Position numbers and translations under genes: made by a program. DNA of 64,000 nucleotides, taken from assembly GCA_029706075.1 (NCBI GenBank), contig JAINUG010000054.1, positions 3,899,074 to 3,963,073 of the forward strand, in the 5' to 3' direction. A model generated the notes under the pieces. That model did not search any database. It was not told the DNA's origin and was given only the letters and a program-made list of their open reading frames with translations. Of the stretch, positions 36,069-48,400 are shown piece by piece. The DNA is from Aldrovandia affinis (lineage: Eukaryota; Chordata; Actinopteri; Notacanthiformes; Halosauridae). Numbering within the stretch: the first letter of the stretch is position 1; every line of letters starts with the position of its first letter.

Positions 36069-39000
36069 ACCCCTGCAATACACCACGGGTCACATAAATC
36101 CCACCTTGGGATAGAATGCCAGGAATTCACTTTTATATGTCGACACAGTGGGTTTTTACGGCTATATTTTGGCATCTGTCTTCCATTTCATGTAAAAATA
36201 GCCTACTTTGTTTGGTTACCATTTAAGGTCATATCGTAACAGATTGGGAGCAATACAATGCACCAAAGACAGTACTTTAAAGTATTCTGCTTACTCAATA
36301 AAAGCCAGAACCTGACAGTGTTAGGTCTTCTCCATATGACAGCCACACGAAGCTTAGTGAAATGATACGTCAACCTTTTCTTTTGGTTTCATCCTTCAGT
36401 TTGTTTTCCAAATGGAAAAAAATTGCCCATCAAACTCAGAACATCCTCATCAATCATACGCGCCTTTTATGTAATTCGATTTGTAAATAAATAATTCTCA
36501 CTGTAACCACACAGATCACATTAAGGTTAATGAATTCTGAAGCGAAGCATGATTCTGTTGTCCAAGGGCTCATTCATTCACCTATGCTACCCACCCCAGT
36601 ACTCTGAATTCAGAATGTGAATGATGGGTGCATTAAATCTGATAGTACATCTACAGAGACAATGACATCATGAGATAATTAGGTTACTAATGAAATTATA
36701 CCGCATTGTGGTGCATTGTGTGGCCAAGCAAAATTACACAATTCGATTTTGGTGAATTTTTTTGTCATTGTTGGGGGAGGGGGGTAATTGTGTGGCTTAA
36801 TTAAAGGAGCCTATTGTGGATCCAAGTCTGGGTAATTTACATTTGCAGGGAAACCCCCTGGGCGGTGTAGCACCTTAATTGCTCTGGTGTGTAAAATTGA
36901 TCATCATGATGATTTTAGTTCATGACATGAATAGGCTCTGCATGCCCCAGACAGACTGAATCCTGCAGGTTAATGCCCACACACCTAGTTTTTATTTTTA
37001 CAATTTTGTATTAGGTTTTTTGGTTGCAAAAAATGGAAAATAATATGCCCACTAATATACTGCAGGCCTATTTAATTTAAAGCTTCTCTGTGTTATAGTA
37101 ACCATATTTAGAATCGTTTTTGAATGGGTTTAAAATATATATACAGTGGATGAGACATTTATTTTGTACATATGGGGATATTTTTTTCTTATTGTGTGTT
37201 CCTGAACTACACCTCAATGTTAATTTGGCAGCACTGGTTATGGTGGCAAATTCTGTCAAATGAAAAACTGTCCGACCTCACCGTAACGTCCGTATCAAAA
37301 TAATTTGCTTATACTATCAGAACACTCTTTCACGAGGTGAGATTAGCCTATAGCCAACACAGATGCTTCTCGAAAACTGCATTTAGCCTACCACTGTACG
37401 TCCAATACCTCTCGAAAATGCAATGCCATGTGGCTGTCCTTTGTCTGGTCACCTGCGCAGTGCTATATCTTCAAATTCAATGAAGAAGTACACAAATATA
37501 AACAGCAGCAGAAAGCTAAAGTAATTTGATATTTTGGCGTATATTATTTGATTCCGACGTACTCTTTCTATCGAAATGTAGTGAGTAGCCTAGATGCTAA
37601 ATAAGGCATCCGTATGTTCGAGAGGGCGTGTGCGAGATGGGAGGGGGTAGCCTATATTGTGAAGGATACGGGCATAATATCCTGAAATACATGTACAGCC
37701 ATAATTCGTAGCTTTTCTGCGGATTTCGACGTATCGGGGAAATCCATAGTTGTTATGTGAAGGCTTTTTCCAACATAATTCCACAATGTTCTCTTCGGTT
37801 CAAAATCGTCCATTTATCGGCGTGTATCACTGCACATTACAACAGGTTCCCTTTAAGACAGCCAGGGAAAAGAGGTGTGTCCCCGCAGCCGTAGCCATGA
37901 AAAAAGCAAGACAATGATTTCTGCAAAACCACATAGATGCAGAATATTAATGATATTTATCGGACAAACTTAAACGTGTTAAATTTTAAAATGTAAGGAA
38001 ATCAAAGCAAATCGGTTGCCCATTTCGTGAATGTGCTTTAATAAAGCCTATGCATCAATAGCTATTATATGTCCAGCTTAATTCATTTTCAGTACCAGAC
38101 ATAAAAACACAAATCGTGTATAAAAAAAGAATCTAGCAAACATATCGAAACTATATAGGCTGTTAGAGCCAATATGTTCACGCATGGCTTCAGCGAAAGG
38201 GGAGCACGCATAGGGCGTCTTAATTAATACTAGCTAGCTACATACATGTTTTTTTCTTCCTTTCGTGTAGCAAGGCTCAGAACGAGATGCCCAAACAATG
38301 TCGCTAACAGCGAAGCAGATAATTGGTGTTTCATAGCAACAAGCCCAAATGCCAGACGTCTTGACAGACGCCTCCCGAGGAATAGCACTAAATGGGATGG
38401 CTTCTTCGGTTTGCGGCATTTTGCTTAAATCATTCGAACGCCTTTCCCTTTCTCGTTATCGCGAATGCTCGATTTACGCAGAAAGGCTGCACGAGCAGTG
38501 TGCAAGTGTGCTCCTGTGCAAACTCCTTTAAATGAAAAGCGAAACATGGGGAGATACGCTTCAGACATAGGCTACTCATAGGTGTAGCCCATGGCTACAA
38601 CAAGGAGGAGCTGTAGTCCGCATCAGCACCATTCTCCGCGGAAAGCAAAACGGAGCAAATACTCATTTTTAACACCATGTTGAACAAGAGGCAAAGCAAC
38701 CACGCGGTTGCATTCAAACACAAAGGGACAAAAGCCCATTTTGAATGCACGGTCCTGACGAAAATAAAGCGCTAAATGCTGTCACAAGACGAAATCCGAG
38801 AAAGGACCGGTGTAGTGACACAGTTATCTTGCTATGGAAAAGCTCTTCGGTCGCAGTGGTGTCCGCAACAAAGGCAAGCAAATGGTGGCTGTATTTCTTA
38901 TTTCTACCATCCAAAGCACACCTCATTGTCTGTTCGAGAATCGCCTTACAAGTAGATTATGTTCCACCGTATAATTATGCAAATACATGCACATATAAAT

Positions 39001-39647
39001 ATAGATCTTGCTTTGACAAAGAATCAATCCTGTCGTACAAAAATATATGCACCAAATAACTTCAATGACGGAATCGGTCACTGGAAAAGCCGAGTCGTAG
39101 CCAGCGAGCTAGCTTGCATATATATATAAAGTTATGAAGCTCTTTAAATCGAAATAGCATAGCTAAACCTAAAGTCAAGCATTTGCCAAGTCGGTAAAAA
39201 TCAGAATGGCACATTCAGTTTTTCAGATGGCTTTCGAGACCTGTCATATTTGAAAATGTCCAATGCAGACCCTCCCATTTGCTAGCTATAGCCTCGACAC
39301 GGCGAATGCTATTTATGTAATAAGTAACATGCAGCACTTGCTATGTAGACTGGTTTATATTTCTTTCCCGGTCGATTTCGTCTTTCGGCTTTTCCTTCGC
39401 ACAAGGAGTCTAACTGTCAAGCAGAAAGCGAACAAGCGACGCAGGCCCAGCCTCTCCCAGTCAACGGAGAAAAATACCGAGGCTGACACTGGCTATCATG
39501 ACAAGCATGAATGTTACATTTATGTTCTGCAATATTACTGAAACGAAACATCTCACCGTCGCTTAGAAATGCGTTACAAGTGAGGTCAAACTGAATAAAT
39601 CTTGATTTAGATTTCGCTAACGAGATAAGGAAATTGGAGCAATTTAC

Positions 39648-39745
39648 CTGTGTGGCAGACAGTGTTATTGTCTCTCCAGCTGCGTTCACTCACTGAAGAA
39701 CCGACTGAGCAATGCAGTTCTTTTGGTGTCCTATCTTGGAGGGGG
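39648..39745 (-). other. mapt: Candidate non-coding first exon (exon 0) of tau
   Basis: On the minus strand a segment ending GTCTGCCACACAG is followed by the good donor GTAAATTG at 39647. It has the orientation and phase-free character expected of a 5' UTR exon, upstream of exon 1, whose acceptor at 21207 requires such a donor. The start is arbitrary and no TATA box was recognised. No direct evidence of transcription. Confidence 0.3.
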
Positions 39746-40526
39746 GCGCTGGAGAACAGTGGAGGAAAAGTGAAAGCGTAACGATTAAAATTCTCAATAT
39801 TGTGACCTGTCGGTGATATTGTCCTTTTTATTTAGTTTCACGTTTCTCTGGTTAAACGTGTATTTTTCCTCGTAGAGACTGCGGCCTAATTTGCAGCCTC
39901 AGCAGCATGGTTTGCTGGGAAAAAACGAGTAAATTCATACCCCATCCTTATGATTAACTATAAACGCGATTCTATATATTCTTATATTTTCCAATGGTTC
40001 TGCATAGATATAACCTTAACGCACATAATTTCCCCCGCCCCCTCCCCCCATGAAGGCGCTTAATCTAATTGGTTGATGAGCTGGTTGGTTTGCTGGGCCT
40101 ATGTGAGCAGTGAGCAGTAGGGGGCAGTAGTGCTACAGATCTCTTTTATTTGCACCAAAAATATTCGACAATTTGAATATGGACATCTCTTTTACAGTGA
40201 CAAACTGGGGAATCAAAGTGGGTATGGAACTGTAGTGGATGATTAGGTGGCAAAGTGTAGAGTCATTTTTTGTGTGGCGATTTGACCAGCATAACAGGGT
40301 TAACACCCCTACTCTTTTTAAAGGTATCATGGGATATTTAATGACCAGTAAGTCAGGACCTCGGTTTAACATCTCATCTAATGGAGAGTTCTTTTTACAA
40401 CACATTGCCCCATCACCGTGCTGGGGCATTGGATTTATATTTAGTTCATAGGAAAGCTTACCCCCTACTGCTTCACCAGCACCTCTTCCAAGAGCAACTT
40501 CTTTTACGAGAGGTCTTCCATCAAAG

Positions 40527-41326
40527 TACTACATTTACATTTTACATTTACATTTACATTTTAGCCACTTAGCAAACGCTCTTATCCAGAGCGACTTATA
40601 AGATGTGCATTAATACATGGTAAGATCAATCATTGTTCGTGCAAGAGATCAGTGTAGCGATACAGTAATAGACATAAATGTTTGCAGCTGCAAACCGTAC
40701 CTGTAACACAGGGGAAGGAAAGGTTAGTAGACTTATAAAAAAAAATTTTTTAGACAGTCTAAAAGCATATTACAAAATGCAGTATTAAACATGTAAGCAG
40801 TGGTGATTACAATTATTTAAATGTACAGAGTCAGTGGTAGTGGAGTCTGAAGAGATGGGTTTTGAGTCTCTTGCGGAAGATGGCCAGTGATTCCGCGGTA
40901 CTGACTGAGTGCGGAAGATCATTCCACCACCGAGGGTTCAGGACAGAGAAGAGGCAAGACCACAAGGAGTGGGTGCCTGGGGCCCGTAGGGATGGGACAG
41001 TCAGTTTGCCAGAGGAGGCTGAGCGGAAGGGGTCTGGCTGGAGTGTAGGGTGTGATGAGTGTCTACAGATAGGAGGGAGCAGTTCCTCTAGCTGCTTGAT
41101 AGCCAGCACCAGTGATTTAAATTTGATGCGTGCTGCGATAGGGAGCCAGTGCAGAGAGGTGAGTAGAGGGGTGACATGGGTGAACTTGGGTTGGTTGAAC
41201 ACTCGACATGCGGCGGCATTCTGCACCTGTTGCAGTGGCTTGATGGCACAGGCCGGTAGGCCTGCCAGCAAGGAGTTGCAGTAGTCCAGACGTGAGATCA
41301 CCAGGGCCTGGACCAGGTATTGTGTG
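40527..41326 (-). mobile_element. L2-type LINE, 5'-truncated, with 3' UTR
   Basis: The minus strand reads LVQALVISRLDYCNSLLAGL, then PLQQVQNAAACRVFN, LHWLPIAARIKFKSLVLA and RWWNDLPHSVSTAESLAIF, the C-terminal part of a fish non-LTR reverse-transcriptase polyprotein. The stop is near 40831. The 3' UTR ends in TCGCTCTGGATAAGAGCG and ATGTAAATGTAAA, the same tail as the family B SINEs. A short deletion after LVLAIKQ removes part of the usual sequence. Inactive. Confidence 0.88.
40831..41301 (-). pseudogene. LINE reverse-transcriptase C-terminal fragment
   Basis: This 156-codon open stretch begins ISRLDYCNSLLAGLPACAIK and ends FRKRLKTHLFRLHYH. It belongs to the CR1/L2 group of non-LTR elements by its SRLDYCN and HWLPIAARI motifs. 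The catalytic YADD region and the endonuclease are absent. Confidence 0.9.
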
Positions 41327-41397
41327 TACTAACCAAGCCCACACCTGCTTAGCTTCAGCAGTTTGACACAAGAAGGATCTCAGGTGGTATGGCTGCA
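41313..41397 (-). mobile_element. 5S rRNA-derived sequence joined to the LINE fragment
   Basis: Minus strand reads GCCATACCACCTGAGATCCT, then GAAGCTAAGCAGGTGTGGGC and TTGGTTAGTAC. These match the vertebrate 5S rRNA start (GCCATACCACCCTGA), its A-box region (GAAGCTAAGCAGG) and GGTTAGTAC. The C-box region that follows in 5S rRNA is missing, and sequence passes through AATACCTGG into the LINE reading frame. This is like the 5S-headed SINE3 class rather than a real 5S gene. Confidence 0.78.
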
Positions 41398-41637
41398 GGT
41401 TGTCTGGGAGTTTGTAGCAGTAGCATTCCCTTGGCATAGTGATTCCAGTGTCTTCCCTTATAGTTTGTTGGTGATAGATGTGATGGATTTTTAACTGGGT
41501 TGTGCAGGTGGTTTTGACCCAATGTAGTGGCCTCGTATTCAAACAAACAAAAGGAAACCAAGTGTTAGAGCTGCCTAATTTTGTATTGATATTGTGTGCA
41601 GAATGGGTGTAGTATGGAAATATTTATGGGGGTCGCC

Positions 41638-41668
41638 CGCCCGCCCGCCCGCCCACCCGCCCACCCAG
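41638..41668. repeat. (CCCG)n/(CCCA)n microsatellite
   Basis: GCCCGCCCGCCCGCC followed by CACCCGCCCACCC. Confidence 0.9.
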
Positions 41669-42395
41669 TATAATAATAACCCAACCACCGGCAATTATAT
41701 AAGTTAAGAGAAAATTGTAATTTACTAAATGAATAACCAAATTACTGTTATGGGTGACTGGTCCCACAGATTGGTGGGGTAGTCAAACTCCATGTACAGA
41801 TCATACCAGACTGTCTGATCATGATCAGTAAGAATGTGCATGATCAAAGTGAATCCTAATATTTTGTCTGTGGTAAGTAGGAATGTTTAGACCATGTCAA
41901 GGAGCATATTTCTCTATTGACTCCATTAGAACCGTCAAGAGCTTCTAATTTCCTCCCCTACCCAGAATGCTTTGCGTTATCAGACGCTGTAAAAAGATGT
42001 CACGCAAGGTGGGCAGTCTCCCACTTGTTCTTAGCCTCGCTCTGGTTAGCATTGTCCATTCTGCCCCGCTCCTCAGCTGCATTTCGCGGTGGTGCTGGGT
42101 GTCGTTTTGGTGATGCCAATGTGTGTCCACTGAAACAGGGGTTCAATCTGATTGCCTGTGCCTACATTTGTCCTGGCATGCTCTGGAATTCTGGAAAAGC
42201 TGACCGGAGCAACACCTGGTCTCCAGCTTTCTCTAAAGGTCATTCAGGCTTGTCCTCTCCAGACATGCACTGCCTGCCAGGCACTGTGACAGATTTCTTC
42301 AGGCTGAGATCACATGGCCAGATTATGATATGCGTTAGAAAGAGAGAGAGAGACAGAAAGGGAGAGAGAAACAAAATAGAGGAGAGACAGACATA

Positions 42396-42418
42396 TTACA
42401 TTACATTACATTACATTA
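42396..42418. repeat. (ATTAC)n microsatellite
   Basis: Four to five tandem ATTAC units, a common remnant of SINE/LINE tails in this window. Confidence 0.8.
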
Positions 42419-42619
42419 TTCTTTTGTATATGATCAATAAACAAAATTATTTTGTCTTTTCAGTAATTGTGAGTTGCATTGATCAGTTGGTGCAGTGGAG
42501 AAGTACACATACCTTAATAAATTGGCTACATAAGAATTTGTATAATAATCGGAGTTCATGCAATTATGGAGTATTTAAGAACATTATTACTGATAAGCAG
42601 ACACATAAATTCAGGCTTG

Positions 42620-42735
42620 ACACAATGTTAGAAGCACATGTAGAAGCATATGTAGACTGTAGGTAAAATGACAAGCCTAGATGGGCTGAATGGTCTGTTG
42701 CTATACCATTCTATTAAACATTCTTATGTTCTTAT
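42620..42735 (+). mobile_element. CR1-like LINE 3' end fragment
   Basis: Plus strand reads FRLDTMLEAHVEAYVDCR then stop, followed by CCTAGATGGGCTGAATGGTC and AACATTCTTATGTTCTTA, the typical end of CR1-like elements in fish (compare 44.55 kb in reverse). Confidence 0.75.
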
Positions 42736-44539
42736 TGTATTACAGTAACTCAGTTATTGCAGGGTCTGTTTTCCAATGAACTGTGATGCCAACTGTGATG
42801 TGGAACACAGACACTGTTCATCTGGTTTATGACCACCAGGTGGCAGCATTGCTTCACAGTTTGATTCACGTTTGATTACGTCTGTACTGCATTTGATGCC
42901 TATTGCAGTCTTATCGCGGTTTGTGGATGTGTGTTTATTCATGTTCCTTTTCTGTTTTTGTGTTTGGACATTGTATTTGCAGCCAGATACAATAATTTGT
43001 CCCTAAGTGGAAATTCTGGTGTGACATCAGTGGCACAACACTTGTCTCAGAATCACCTGGAAAGTACAGTAAAACTGATATTACATGGTGAGATCATACC
43101 CACACAATGCCGGGAGATGGAGATAGTGCACACGTCTTTACCATAACCTAACACAACTACTGTGCACAGCTTTTATGATACACATTCGTTTATAGCACTG
43201 GATGTCCATTGTAATGGCAGCACACAAAACAATGCTGCAATACTGTATCTTAACCTCTGCTTAATGTTTCTCACGCCATCTATAGATCTGTAGTTTTTTA
43301 ACAGGAGGCACTACACATTCAGTACATTTCCCTTTTACCTACGTTTACCTATGATTTTGTGTATGGGCCCTACTGTAGGACAGCCTTCCCATGTAGGTCA
43401 ACATGAATATATCCAGTACCAACTGTCCTTCGATAAACCAGGTGATACAAGGTCATGTGTTCATGTTTGCCTCTTAAATATGTGTTGCCAGAAAACAGAG
43501 CTGAGCCCTGGGTTCGCATAAGCCACCTTATTAGTTGTGTCCTGGGAAAGAAGACAAACGTCCAAGGAAATACAGATGCACAGTGCTGCTACTGTTGACC
43601 AACACATCGGGGAAACATTGGCCTTGTTGTTTGAGGCTCAGCGTGCACCAGCATGCCCAGAACTTAAAACCCCTAATTAATGATGTCTGTGATAACCTTG
43701 GCTGGGAAATGAGACAAAGCTCTTTCCAAGCAGCAGAGGTAGCTTGCAGATAAGAACCGGATCAGGGTGGTTGCCAGATAAGGCCCCTGCCAGCACCAGG
43801 CGGCAACCCCCTGCAACGGATTTCTGCGGAGAATCCGCCGTCTTTGTCGACTCCGAAATTCACAAATCCTGTTCAGGAACCAAGGGTCAGTCTTGGGACA
43901 CCTTGGGATTTCTATACAAACCCAGAAGACAGGGTTCACACACACTCACATATATGCATCTAAAAATATTTGTAAATGAAGTGTCCACTTGTCATATGAC
44001 TTATGCGATCTGTATGGCATTGCTGGGAAAAAGCTGGAGTGTTATGTGCAATGTGACAAGATTTTACATATATGTATATAGTATATATTATATTTATATA
44101 TTTATAGTTGACAGGTACCACTGGAATTGAAAGTTGTGAATATCCTTATGACTGAACCTGCCTTCAATGGGAAGGCCTAATATTCGGCACAGTAATTCCA
44201 AAGTATGCAACGGGCCTGATCCATAACATCACACTAACACAGACCAGGCCTTGCTCATTACATGACCGTGAATTTCTCACAATTACAGTAAAGCCGCTGT
44301 TTTAATCCATTGATTATCAAGGACGCTGGTAGACATTCACAGACTTAAGGCTCATAGCGTTAAGAGAATCCAAAAATATGACGCACCACTGTGCCTGCAC
44401 CGGGGTATAATTGCGCTTCGGTTGTGAAACCTAATAATCCCCAAAATCTAATTCGGTAGCTCCCTCTGGTGAATCTAAAGTTCTAAAGAGGGAAATGCAC
44501 TCATTTCCCAGTGAATTTGACACCACATGTCCTCTTGGG

Positions 44540-44990
44540 ACAGCCCATTCAGCCGTTCAGCCCATCTAGGCTCGTCATGTCCTAATCTAAAAAGTATTTA
44601 GCACTGTATCTAGCCTGTACTTGAATAGCCCAAGTGTTTCTGCCTCTACTACCTGACCTGGCAAGCTGTTCCAGGCATTGACAACTCTCTGTGTAAAGAG
44701 AAAAACTTCCTAATATCCATGCAGAATTTGCCTTTTAACTAATTTCCACCTGTGGCCTCTTGTTCTGCTAACCAAATTTATCTTAAAAAAATCTTTGGTA
44801 GTTCACTTCGTTAATCCCTATTTGGAATTCAAAAACCTCAATCAAATCCCCCCTAATTCTCTGTTTGCTCAGCTTAAATAGATTGAGTGCCTTAAGTCTA
44901 TCCTCATAACTTTTACCTTTCATACCAGGTACCAATTTAGTTGCCATTCTTTTATATATGTGATTAAAAAATAACCTTGGGGAGTACAAT
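44540..44990 (-). mobile_element. CR1-like LINE 3' portion
   Basis: The minus strand reads RMATKLVPGMKGKSYEDRLK, ALNLFKLSKQRIRGDLIEVF, later KLVKRQILHGY and VVNAWNSLPGQVVEAETLGL followed by FKYRLDTVLNT. These are the conserved C-terminal motifs of CR1-group polyproteins. Several frame breaks; inactive. It ends just downstream of the myl4 poly(A) site. Confidence 0.88.
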
Positions 44991-45014
44991 GATTTCACAG
45001 AGGGACAGACAAGC

Positions 45015-45287
45015 GCTTTTGGTTAACTATTTTATTTCATTAGTTCAAAATGAAACACCAATAAATTAGAAAAAAAACAAACAACTTCAGGTAGAACAGC
45101 GAGAGAGGGGATTGGTGACGGGCTGGCGGTACGATCTCCACGATGGGGTGTCACTTTGCAGGACTGAGAAAAGGAGGAGGGTGGATGTTGCTGACGCTGA
45201 CTGGGCCTCGATAGAAGGGGTGCTGTAAACTTCAGAGTGACAGGGCGCATTCATCCCGAAGCCATGAGCTTAGGGTCATCCGGGACA
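45015..45287 (-). other. myl4: myl4 3' UTR exon
   Basis: Acceptor TCCATTGCAG at 45290-45288, then TGTCCCGGATGACCC. It is non-coding and ends shortly after an AATAAA signal. A separate non-coding last exon is known in MYL4/MYL1 genes. Confidence 0.72.
45030..45040 (-). terminator. myl4 poly(A) signal
   Basis: Minus strand ATGAAATAAAATAG contains AATAAA inside the 3' UTR exon, near the end of the transcript. Confidence 0.65.
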
Positions 45288-45398
45288 CTGCAATGGAAAG
45301 GGTTTTTTCAGTTTTTTCCACGCTTTGTCCGCCCCCCAACGGCGGATCCACCGTGATCTTAAATCAGTGGGGAAAGAAAGGGTCACTCACTCGTTTGC

Positions 45399-45427
45399 TC
45401 AGCCCGACATGATGTGCTTCACGAAAG
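45399..45427 (-). CDS. myl4: myl4 last coding exon
   Basis: Codes FVKHIMSG then TGA (45401-45399), after TTTCCAG. The split codon gives Thr where human has Ala. A GTGAGTGACC donor shortly after the stop leads to a separate 3' UTR exon. Confidence 0.92.
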
Positions 45428-48400
45428 CTGGAAAAGGAGCAGAAACGTTAGATGGTCAACGTCAGGGTGTTTGAGTCAATAGACAGCCGTGTGTGTGTGT
45501 GTGTGTGTGTGGGGGGTTCCTGAGGACAGGCAGTTGTGGGGGAGGTGTGGGGCAGTGTTCTAATCTCTCATACTTATAGTATGTTAAAAAAAAAGTCATA
45601 GTTTTTTGGTTGCCAGTTTGTTTGAGCAATTCAATTCATCGTGCAAAAAAACCAATTTTTTAAATAAAATGTCAAATATGATCTTCCGCCCATCCCCACC
45701 CAACACCAGTAGGCCGCCTCATCTCCCTTACAAACCTCAGCTCGCCATACAAAATATATGTATTTATTTTATTGTATTTGTATTTATATCATGCCTTCAA
45801 AAAATAAGAAATAGGTAAATACCTAATTAATAATAGAGGTACTAAAGTACATACATGTACCTCATTAATATTAAAGAGGTTACCACATTAGTAGATGTGG
45901 TTCTGTGCGGCTGAGTAGGTAGAGCATGGCGCTGACAACACTTTTCCCATTGGGACCACATATACTGAAAAATGTATGCATTCAGTACTGTAAGTCGCTT
46001 TGGATAAAAGCAACTGCTAAATGGCATATATCATTATTATTGTATTACGCATGAAAAGTCTCTTACTTTCGTAGTTGATGCAGCCATTGCCATCTTCCTG
46101 TCCACCCAGCAACTGATCTACCTCTTTGTCTGTCATCTTCTCTCCTGCGGTGGGTGGGGGAGTAGGTGGGTCACAACAATGAAGTATGGGTAATCTGTAG
46201 AAACACACTCTCCGCCGTTCCACCTTGAACGTGCAGCTGGGAGAAACGATCCCCGATCAAAGACTGGGGACGCTGGCCTCCCGCGTGGTCTAGTGGTTTC
46301 AGCGTCCGACGCTGGCCATGGTGACTGGGGTTAGATTCCCCGCCTGCGCCAGAGTCGGCTCTGGCTGGGAGTGCCACTGGTAGCAATTGGCTGTCTGCCC
46401 CAGGGAGGGGGGGGAGGGAAGCTGACACACAGTTCGCTGCGCACAGGAGTCGTTCTGGGGTACCGGAATTACAGTCAACAGCACGACGAGTGCTACTGCC
46501 TCGGCAGGGAACAGGGCTACGGCAGCGAACTGCGAGGGAGGGGATTGAACTAAGCACAGCGGGAGTAATTGGCTACCAAATTGGGGGAAAATCTATTAAA
46601 AAATATATATATGTAAAAAAGACTGGGGATGATAAAATGTCAGCGCGTCAGCCTCTCTCCAAACACTTAAGTCTGGAACAGGAGATCATTTTTGTGTGAA
46701 TGAAAGCATTTGGAGTGAAGCCAATGCCAGTGCAGGAGTTGCTTATTATTTTATTACAGTCTAGTCTCTAGTAGAATAACCTAAAATGTGTACTGCCACG
46801 ATAGGAGTCTAAACGACAGCTTGTCGGGAAAACGTCGAGCTATGGCAGTGATGCGTCCAACCGACGGACTATGGACGCATTGTTTTGTTTGGAGGACGTT
46901 CTCACCCAATGTGGCGAGCACGTGGCGTAGCTCCACCCCCATGACGGTGCCGTTGCCCTCCTTGTCGAAGACGCGGAGGCCCTCTACGAAGTCCTCGTGG
47001 GTGCCCTGGTCCTTCGACTTGGAAATGTGCTGGAACATGGGCAGGAAGGTCTCAAAGTCGATCAGCTTGGTGTTCATTTCTGTGCCGGCGTAGGGGACAC
47101 GGGAGGTCACGTTACGTTATCCAGAGCGTCTTACATGGTTTGCATTTCTCTACATACAATCCGCTTACAAAGCGGTGTACTAACTGAAGCAATTGGGGTT
47201 GAGTACCTTGCTCAAAGGTACGACAGCAGTGCCTCACCTGGGGATCAAACCTGCACCATACATCCATGGGTCAGATCTTATTGCTGTTAAATCGTTGAAT
47301 ATTAGGGGTCAGTGGTATTGACCAAGGGTTCCAAAATTGGGGTTCCAGGGGTTCCCTGCATAATATTTGAATATTTTTGCTTTTAAGAAAGTCACTTTTT
47401 GTAAACCCTGTCTGGTTTACACACTGGCAATATTGTGACCATTATAATTTATTACAAGCTGATATGGTCCAGGTGCAGGTGGGAGTTGCCCATGAGTGCT
47501 GGTCAGTTTTGTGCTTTTCTCCATAACAGTTAAGGTGAGGATTTGGGTACAGTTAGCAGGTCCTGTGTCAGTGCTTAAGGGTAAGCTCTCCCTTGAGCAA
47601 ATAGCTACACTGCATTGCAGCCTGTAGTGGAGGCTGGATAAAGGTGTCAAAAGTGTATCTTTGTACTGGGGTGGGGTGGGGGATGCTTGAGATGTAAACC
47701 TCTGCTATAGACCAATTATATTTGAAACATGTAAGAATAATGTTTAATGACGAAGCGCACAGAATGCATCGGGTTGGCTCGCTGCTCTGGACTGGCACCC
47801 GCCCTCTCCGTAGTTTATGGTGCAACCGGGTGTTTTTGGGGAGGGAACCGTGTTATTGGGTACTTACCCTCGGGTTTGGGTTTTCCCAGAACCTTCATGA
47901 CCTCAGCGTTGGTGGGGTTCCCGCCCAAGGCCCGCATAACGTCCCCACACTGGGTGTAGGAGATCTTCATCTCACCACTGGTGGTCCGGTCAAACAGCAT
48001 GAAGGCCTCCTTGAATTCTGCATGGACAGAACACGGCACACGGGTGACCATAGGGTGACTGCAGAGTGACCGTAGGATGACCGCAGAGTGACCATAGGAT
48101 GACTGCATCACGTTTACAGTAGCAGAGAAGCTGGGCACTTTGACAATTCCACCAGGAAGAGCAGTTTTTTAATGGCTATCTAGTAAAATAATATATATAT
48201 ATATATATAAAGTAGTACTTTATTGCTCTGTTAAGCATTTGTGATTCAAGAAAATTTAACACAGGACAGAAAGAGACAGAGAGATAGTCAGATAAGCAAT
48301 GTGATGTGTCTCGTCACTGAATTACCTTCAATCTGGTCTCCGGTGTACTCAATCTGTAATAAAAATGGAAACCCTTTTATGACAGCTGCTCTGTTCAATT

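Larger units (their letters stand above)
20997..39647. other. Region upstream of tau exon 1: no further coding exon recognised
   Basis: From 21.2 to 39.6 kb I see repeats, hairpins and unique AT-rich sequence but no supported protein exon. If the exon 0 proposed at 39.65 kb is right, this is one 18.4-kb first intron. GC-richer islands at about 30.0-30.3 and 31.3-31.6 kb carry no convincing gene. Confidence 0.45.
41398..44539. other. No host gene recognised
   Basis: A 249-codon plus-strand reading frame at 41917-42666 runs through a simple GA stretch, an ATTAC microsatellite and the CR1 3' end, so it is a repeat chimera. The remainder appears unique and non-coding. Confidence 0.55.

Noticed and set aside
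41313..41397. 5S rRNA gene
   Set aside because: C-box region and 3' end are missing and it continues into a LINE frame.
41917..42666. 249-codon plus-strand frame
   Set aside because: Runs through a GA stretch, an ATTAC microsatellite and a CR1 LINE 3' end; no domain.
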